Source of the DNA: Polynucleobacter nymphae
GTDB taxonomy: Bacteria > Pseudomonadota > Gammaproteobacteria > Burkholderiales > Burkholderiaceae
DNA: 64,000 bases
Assembly: GCF_018882155.1 (NCBI RefSeq)
Contig: NZ_JACVPA010000001.1
Location: 1,302,001 to 1,366,000, forward strand
Direction of reading: 5' to 3'
A program made the position numbers and the translations under genes. Shown piece by piece: positions 59,352 through 64,000 of the stretch; the first letter of the stretch is position 1, and each line of letters starts with the position of its first letter. Below the pieces are notes generated by a model. That model worked only from the letters and a program-made list of their open reading frames with translations, was not told the DNA's origin and made no database searches.

Positions 59352-59855
59352 TTAAATAGTTTTTATTTCTGCAAAATCAAGGCCAACAAATTTGCTACGA
59401 GCAAAAATGAGAGGCTCTTTTTCTGGATGATTTTTTAAGTTAATGACTTTAGCAAGAATGATGTTGTGGTCTCCACCAGTATGCACAGAAATAGTCTCAC
59501 ATTCATAGTAAGCAACACAGTGCTCAATTTGGGTTAAACCGCTTTCAGCAAGTTTATGCTCAACCCCAATAAATTGATCCTGCTTCACGGTAGCAAAATG
59601 CATAGCCAAATTTTCTTGAGAGCGTTCAAGTACATGAATGAGATGTTTCTTACCCAGCTCCACCCAGGGCATTAAACGAGAATGTTTCTTAAGATTCCAA
59701 AGAATCAGCGGGGGCTCAAGAGATACTGTATTAAATGAGCTAATAGTGATGCCATGATGACCATTACTTTCATCAAGACAGGTAATCACTGTGACCCCAG
59801 TTGCAAATGATGCGAATCCTTTGCGTAGCTCTTGTGAGGTAAATGGGGCCATCAA
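59352..59855 (-). CDS. flavin reductase domain protein
   Basis: 167 residues. FASFATGVTVITC, GITISSFNTVSLEPPLILW and HILVLER-like HVLERSQENLA are the hallmarks of the flavin reductase-like domain that binds FMN. Usually the reductase component of two-component monooxygenases; no oxygenase is adjacent. The start (59855 or one codon later) is supported by the family N-terminus. Confidence 0.87.
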   Translation of the reverse strand: MMAPFTSQELRKGFASFATGVTVITCLDESNGHHGITISSFNTVSLEPPLILWNLKKHSRLMPWVELGKKHLIHVLERSQENLAMHFATVKQDQFIGVEHKLAESGLTQIEHCVAYYECETISVHTGGDHNIILAKVINLKNHPEKEPLIFARSKFVGLDFAEIKTI

Positions 59856-59862
59856 ACTTGAC

Positions 59863-60159
59863 TTACTTTGCTTCTGCTTTTACCGCAGGACCAAGAGTTG
59901 TTCCTGGAATAGGAATCAATATTTCATTTTCTTCAGCTTTCACGCATTTAAAGCGATACTCATTGCCTGCCTTGGATAGGAAGCTGGCGCCTTCATAAAA
60001 GTCACTTTTACAGGTGCTCGTTGCAAAGTCCATTACATCCTGTGGATCTGCGGTAGAAGTGATTAGCCGCATATTGCCCATAGACATGCTGATTCGAGTG
60101 GAATAGCACCCAGTGAGCATCAAACCAGAAATCACGGTTAATAGTAGAATTTTTTTCAT
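59863..60159 (-). CDS. lipoprotein of unknown function
   Basis: 98 residues from the ATG at 60159, preceded by GGAGGC. Lipobox LTGC gives a lipidated Cys near residue 18. A polar domain with two Cys (TSTCKSDFYEG; FKCVKAEE) that could pair follows. I do not recognise the family. It is upstream of the flavin reductase gene by 7 bases. An upstream start (60180) would bury the signal peptide. Confidence 0.75.
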   Translation of the reverse strand: MKKILLLTVISGLMLTGCYSTRISMSMGNMRLITSTADPQDVMDFATSTCKSDFYEGASFLSKAGNEYRFKCVKAEENEILIPIPGTTLGPAVKAEAK

Positions 60160-60246
60160 GGAAGCCTCCATAATTAGCAATGCTCGTTAGGATAAACCTA
60201 TTAGGGTTTTGTTGCGGGAAAACGGTCAGTTATAAAAGGAAGAGAT

Positions 60247-61230
60247 ATGTTTAGAGCAATTTTGGTAAATAAGGATGATCAAGGCTATCGTGCCGAGTTG
60301 GGCCAGGCAGATGAGGCTAGCCTTCCGGCAGGGGAGGTTCGGGTCAAGGTGCTCTACTCCACCCTCAATTACAAAGATGGCCTAGCCATTACAGGCAAAG
60401 GGCCTGTAGTTAGAAGTTTTCCAATGATTCCCGGGATTGATTTTGCAGGTGAAGTAATTGAAAGTACTAGTCCAGATTTCAAGACGGGCGATATGGTGCT
60501 CTTGAATGGCTGGGGTGTGGGTGAAGGACATTGGGGTGGTTTGGCAGAGCAAGCCAGAGTAAAGGCAGATTGGTTAATTCCCCTTCCCAAGGGATTTACA
60601 GCAAAGCAAGCATTGGCAATAGGTACGGCTGGTTACACAGCGATGCTCTGTGTGATGGCTTTGCAAAAGCACGGGCTTAAGCCAAGCGATGGTGAGGTAT
60701 TGGTGACCGGTGCTGCGGGCGGTGTGGGAAGTTTTGCTATTACCTTGTTAAGCAAGCTGGGCTTTACGGTTGTTGCGAGTACGGGTCGAGTAACTGAAAC
60801 CGATTATTTGAAGAAACTGGGTGCGGCAGAAGTAATTGATCGCGTTACTTTATCTTTGCCAGGTAAGCCTTTGGCAAAAGAGCGCTGGGCTGCGGTAGTG
60901 GATAGCGTTGGTAGTCATACTTTAGCTAATGCGTGTGCCCAAACTAAGAGTGACGGTGCGGTAGCTGCTTGTGGGCTTGCGCAGGGAATGGACTTCCCCT
61001 CTAGCGTGGCACCATTTATTTTGCGTGGCGTCACTTTGTATGGAATCAATAGCGTAACTGTACCGCGTGCAAAACGGATCGCTGCTTATGAGCAATTAAG
61101 TAAATTACTTGACCTTAAAACCCTAGATGAGATCTCTCACGAAATTACCTTAGAAGAATCTTTGAAGTATGCACAAGAGTTGATGGCGGGAAATGTGCGT
61201 GGTCGCTTAATTGTTGATGTGAATAAGTAA
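60247..61230 (+). CDS. MDR-family oxidoreductase, acrylyl-CoA reductase-like (AcuI/YhdH)
   Basis: 327 residues. ALVNKDDQGYRAEL-type start, YSTLNYKDGLAITGKGPVVR, PMIPGIDFAGEV and the nucleotide-binding VTGAAGGVGSFA motif match the YhdH/AcuI group, which lacks the zinc site of true alcohol dehydrogenases. AcuI reduces acryloyl-CoA with NADPH. GGAAGAGAT lies before the ATG. Alone on the plus strand. Confidence 0.88.
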   Translation: MFRAILVNKDDQGYRAELGQADEASLPAGEVRVKVLYSTLNYKDGLAITGKGPVVRSFPMIPGIDFAGEVIESTSPDFKTGDMVLLNGWGVGEGHWGGLAEQARVKADWLIPLPKGFTAKQALAIGTAGYTAMLCVMALQKHGLKPSDGEVLVTGAAGGVGSFAITLLSKLGFTVVASTGRVTETDYLKKLGAAEVIDRVTLSLPGKPLAKERWAAVVDSVGSHTLANACAQTKSDGAVAACGLAQGMDFPSSVAPFILRGVTLYGINSVTVPRAKRIAAYEQLSKLLDLKTLDEISHEITLEESLKYAQELMAGNVRGRLIVDVNK

Positions 61231-61245
61231 GAGAGAAATAAGAGA

Positions 61246-61422
61246 TTATTCTGCAGCTTGTGGTTTGCGTATTTTTAGTTTTGACCAAACCTCAAGCTTC
61301 GCAGAATTAGAAAGATCAGACCAATCCGTAATTTCATTAAGAGTGCGATAGCATCCCCGACAGTAACCATTCTCGGGATTGATATCGCACCAATTGGTAC
61401 AAGGTGATGGAATAGTTGTCAA
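61246..61422 (-). CDS. DUF1289 family small cysteine-rich protein
   Basis: 58 residues from a TTG at 61422. The four-Cys pattern PCTNWCDINPENGYCRGCYRT is the DUF1289 metal-binding motif, here followed by EITDWSDLSNSAK. Probably a zinc- or iron-sulphur-type site, function unknown. The frame is open upstream to 61509, but that part overlaps the MBL gene and is unlike the family. The stop is 15 bases from that of acuI-like. Confidence 0.8.
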   Translation of the reverse strand: MTTIPSPCTNWCDINPENGYCRGCYRTLNEITDWSDLSNSAKLEVWSKLKIRKPQAAE

Positions 61423-61467
61423 AATAAACCTAATGCAATAGCCATTAAAAGAAAATAAATTTAAATT

Positions 61468-62559
61468 ATGAGCACACAAAATCAGGCAAAAACTGAAGGC
61501 GCTATTCATTATCCATTAGGGGAGGCACTTCCTGATCTTGGCAGCACTATTGAGATCGCGCCAGGTGTTCGTTGGCTAAGAATGAAGCTACCATTTGCTT
61601 TGGACCACATTAATCTCTGGCTTTTGCGCGATGAAATTGATGGTATTTCTGGATGGACGATTGTGGATTGTGGCATTGCGAATGATGAGACCAAGGCAGC
61701 ATGGGAGAAGATTTTTGCTACCCAGCTAGAAGGCTTGCCTGTTCTCAGAGTTCTGGTAACGCATATGCATCCAGATCACGTTGGCTTATCTCAATGGTTG
61801 TGTGAGAGATGGAATGCGCCTATGTGGATTTCGATGACAGATTATTTAACTGCCCAATGGTTAAGCTGCAAAGAAGGCGGCGCTGCAATTGGGGCGCGCG
61901 CTGGCGGCGGTGGATCTGCAGACCATTTTCAGAGACATGGCTTAACCACACCAGAAGATTTAGAAAAAATTCGGGCACGCTCTAATTACTACAGCAATAT
62001 GGTTCCGGGCGTTCCGCGACAATATCGCCGCATTATGGATGGTGAAAATATTTTGATTGGTGGTAAACGGTGGCAGGTCATCATGGGATATGGCCACGCA
62101 CCTGAACATGCATCACTATTTTGTAAAGACTTGGGGATCTTAATTTCTGGGGACATGCTGTTACCTCGCATCTCCACGAATGTCAGTGTGTTCGATACCG
62201 ATCCAGATGCGGACCCATTAGGCCTTTATTTAGGTTCGCTGGACTACTACTTACCTTTACCTGATGAGACTTTAGTATTGCCTTCACATGGCAAACCATT
62301 TACGGGTATGAAGCCACGTATTGCGCAATTAAAAGCCCATCATGACGATCGTTTAGCTGACACGCTTGGCGCATGTAAAAAACCGGCACATGCTAGAGAG
62401 ATAGTGCCGGTTTTATTTAAGCGTGAATTAGATATTCATCAACTTACTTTTGCTATGGGTGAGGCTATTGCCCATCTGAATTACCTACTTCGTCGAGGTA
62501 AGTTGCATCGCCAGCTTTGCGAGGACGGCGTGTTGCGGTTTTCCGTGGCTTCGCTTTGA
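61468..62559 (+). CDS. MBL-fold metallo-hydrolase
   Basis: 363 residues. The signature THMHPDHVG (metal-binding HxHxDH), then a GYGHAPEHASLF His and SGDMLLP Asp, give the usual binuclear metal site. The C-terminal 100 residues form a winged-helix-like extension (FAMGEAIAHLNYLLRRGKL). The family includes glyoxalase II, lactonases and others. Its last 95 bases overlap the phaM-like gene on the opposite strand. Confidence 0.87.
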   Translation: MSTQNQAKTEGAIHYPLGEALPDLGSTIEIAPGVRWLRMKLPFALDHINLWLLRDEIDGISGWTIVDCGIANDETKAAWEKIFATQLEGLPVLRVLVTHMHPDHVGLSQWLCERWNAPMWISMTDYLTAQWLSCKEGGAAIGARAGGGGSADHFQRHGLTTPEDLEKIRARSNYYSNMVPGVPRQYRRIMDGENILIGGKRWQVIMGYGHAPEHASLFCKDLGILISGDMLLPRISTNVSVFDTDPDADPLGLYLGSLDYYLPLPDETLVLPSHGKPFTGMKPRIAQLKAHHDDRLADTLGACKKPAHAREIVPVLFKRELDIHQLTFAMGEAIAHLNYLLRRGKLHRQLCEDGVLRFSVASL

Positions 62560-62920
62560 CGCTACCTGATTTAGTGCTTGACTCTTCTTTTGGCGCAGTT
62601 CCTGCCGTACTTGCTGCAGATACCGCATCGCCAAATGATTTCAGGGCCATCATCGTAGCGTGCTGCACTTCTAAGCCTTGAATGGTCGATTTGAGGATGT
62701 TGAGGTTCAGATTTAGCCAGCTCTCAACACTTTTGAGGTCCTTGATACGCTTTTCTAGCTCATCAACATCTAGGCCTGGGAATGCTGATCCAAAGCCACC
62801 AGCAGCCTTAGAGGCATCCGTAGTGAAGGGAAATTGGCCCGCTTGACCTGCAGCACCTTGGCCCCACATGGTTTTAAACATTTCAAGGCTTTGATTAAAT
62901 TCTGGAATTGTTCCAAACAT
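62465..62920 (-). CDS. phaM: PhaM-like polyhydroxybutyrate granule protein
   Basis: 151 residues. N-terminal MFGTIPEF and the DELEKRIKDLKSVESWLNLNLNILKSTIQGLEVQ coiled helix match PhaM of Ralstonia/Cupriavidus, which binds PHB synthase and granules. The C-terminal 45 residues are Lys/Arg-rich (KAKPRKTATRRPRK), as expected for DNA binding, linking granules to the nucleoid. No phaC or phaA is in the window. It overlaps the MBL gene by 95 bases in antisense and is divergent from metH. Confidence 0.83.
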   Translation of the reverse strand: MFGTIPEFNQSLEMFKTMWGQGAAGQAGQFPFTTDASKAAGGFGSAFPGLDVDELEKRIKDLKSVESWLNLNLNILKSTIQGLEVQHATMMALKSFGDAVSAASTAGTAPKEESSTKSGSVKAKPRKTATRRPRKAGDATYLDEVGNSDGQ

Positions 62921-62994
62921 ACCTGCTCCGGGTTAAATTAAAAGTGGCTTTTCCAATAGAATAAGGGATTCTAGAGATTTATCCCGGTTAATCA

Positions 62995-64000
62995 ATGCAA
63001 TCTAATGGTATGTCCCAGCCTTACACCCGTGGTCAGGCGCTTCCCGAGCTGCTGAAGCAGCGCATCCTGATTTTAGATGGCGCAATGGGCACAATGATTC
63101 AGCAGCATAAATTGACTGAGGCTGATTACCGTGGCTTGCCTGGCAATAGTCGCTTTGCCGATCATCCCGGAGATATCAAGGGCAATAACGAGCTCTTGGT
63201 CTTGACCCAGCCACAAATTATTAGCAAGATACATGAGCAGTATTTAGATGCGGGCGCCGACATTATTGAAACAAACACTTTTGGCGCAACTTCAGTTGCT
63301 CAAGAAGACTACAAAATGGCTGGGCTTGCGCGTGAGATGAATGAAGTTTCTGCAAAGCTTGCTCGCGCAGCTTGTGAAAAATATAGTACACCTGACAAGC
63401 CCCGTTTTGCAGCTGGAGCAATTGGCCCCACACCAAAGACAGCCAGTATTTCTCCGGATGTAAATGATCCGGGTGCGCGTAATGTCTCCTTTGATACTCT
63501 GCGCGCTTCTTATCGCGAGCAGATTGAAGGTTTGTTTGCGGGCGGTGTAGATTTGTTTTTGGTTGAAACTATTTTTGATACGCTCAATGCCAAAGCTGCG
63601 CTATTTGCGCTAGATGAATTCTTTGAAGAGACTGGTGAGCGTTTGCCAGTAATGATCTCAGGAACAGTAACAGATGCATCCGGGCGAATTTTATCTGGAC
63701 AAACCGTTGAGGCATTTTGGAATAGCTTGCGCCATATCAAGCCGCTGACATTTGGTTTGAACTGCGCCTTGGGCGCCGCTTTGATGCGTCCTTATATTGC
63801 AGAGCTTGCACGTATTTGTGATGCCGCAGTTTCTTGCTATCCAAATGCTGGCCTTCCTAATCCGATGAGCGACACTGGTTTTGATGAGACCCCAGAAATT
63901 ACTTCTAGCTTAGTAGATGGTTTTGCTAAAGATGGCTTAGTGAACTTAGTTGGCGGTTGCTGTGGCACTACGCCTGATCATATTCGCGCCATTGCTAACG
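62995..64000 (+). CDS. metH: methionine synthase, N-terminal part (runs off the window)
   Basis: The first 335 residues are visible. This is the homocysteine S-methyltransferase domain: [26 protein letters not shown], and the zinc ligands Cys257 (LNCALG), Cys322 and Cys323 (GGCCGTT). Its product is methionine, using 5-methyl-THF from MetF. Whether the folate and B12 domains follow, or are encoded separately as in some betaproteobacteria, cannot be seen. No B12 riboswitch lies in the 74 bases upstream. Start is 62995 or the ATG at 63010. Confidence 0.95.
   Translation, partial: MQSNGMSQPYTRGQALPELLKQRILILDGAMGTMIQQHKLTEADYRGLPGNSRFADHPGDIKGNNELLVLTQPQIISKIHEQYLDAGADIIETNTFGATSVAQEDYKMAGLAREMNEVSAKLARAACEKYSTPDKPRFAAGAIGPTPKTASISPDVNDPGARNVSFDTLRASYREQIEGLFAGGVDLFLVETIFDTLNAKAALFALDEFFEETGERLPVMISGTVTDASGRILSGQTVEAFWNSLRHIKPLTFGLNCALGAALMRPYIAELARICDAAVSCYPNAGLPNPMSDTGFDETPEITSSLVDGFAKDGLVNLVGGCCGTTPDHIRAIAN

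Overview
The window looks like chromosomal DNA of a small-genome, fairly AT-rich betaproteobacterium of the Burkholderiaceae, most like Polynucleobacter. This is an inference from gene families and gene order; no database was searched. The supporting signs are a DksA that lacks most of its zinc finger, a PhaM-type polyhydroxybutyrate protein, the DUF484-xerC and argB-slmA-metX-metW-ampG gene orders, GatCAB, an S-adenosylhomocysteine (SAH) riboswitch in front of ahcY, and very tight packing in which several convergent gene pairs have almost no space between stop codons. I see no tRNA, rRNA, insertion sequence, prophage or CRISPR array.

Layout. 1-9.9 kb is an accessory stretch: a methyltransferase with an in-frame nonsense codon, small membrane or secreted proteins, a secretory lipase, a VOC protein, a TauE-type exporter, a tandem glycine riboswitch in front of a tiny ORF of unknown function, a MipA/OmpV protein, a histidine phosphatase, an EamA transporter, and small or broken genes. 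9.9-15.2 kb holds prfC (apparently with a non-canonical start codon), an rRNA pseudouridine synthase, an LpxL-like acyltransferase, carbonic anhydrase and an LpxO-like hydroxylase. 15.8-21.8 kb has HU and the cell-shape operon mreB-mreC-mreD-mrdA-rodA. 21.8-33.1 kb is one long plus-strand run: gatCAB, DUF484, xerC, a CobW-type metallochaperone, dksA, argB, slmA, metX, metW, ampG. 33.1-37.3 kb carries xthA, pyrE, dapF and two more lipid A-type acyltransferases.

37.4-41.2 kb is the activated methyl cycle: metK behind a structured leader, ahcY behind an SAH riboswitch, then metF. The start of metH lies at the right edge (62,995 onward). Together with metXW these cover homoserine activation, methionine remethylation, S-adenosylmethionine (SAM) synthesis and SAH removal. 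41.2-52.6 kb holds folate, tRNA and cell-wall precursor genes (formyl-THF ligase, lytic transglycosylase, NDUFA9-like protein, cca, MidA-like methyltransferase, pteridine reductase-like SDR, folB, ttcA, glmU, glmS). 52.7-58.6 kb is a tripartite RND efflux operon. 58.6-64 kb has GST, flavin reductase, a lipoprotein, an AcuI-type reductase, DUF1289, an MBL hydrolase overlapping phaM, and metH.

The observations most worth following are the orphan tandem glycine riboswitch with a clear terminator switch and no glycine gene behind it, the AUU/AUC-type start of prfC, and the leader RNA of metK.
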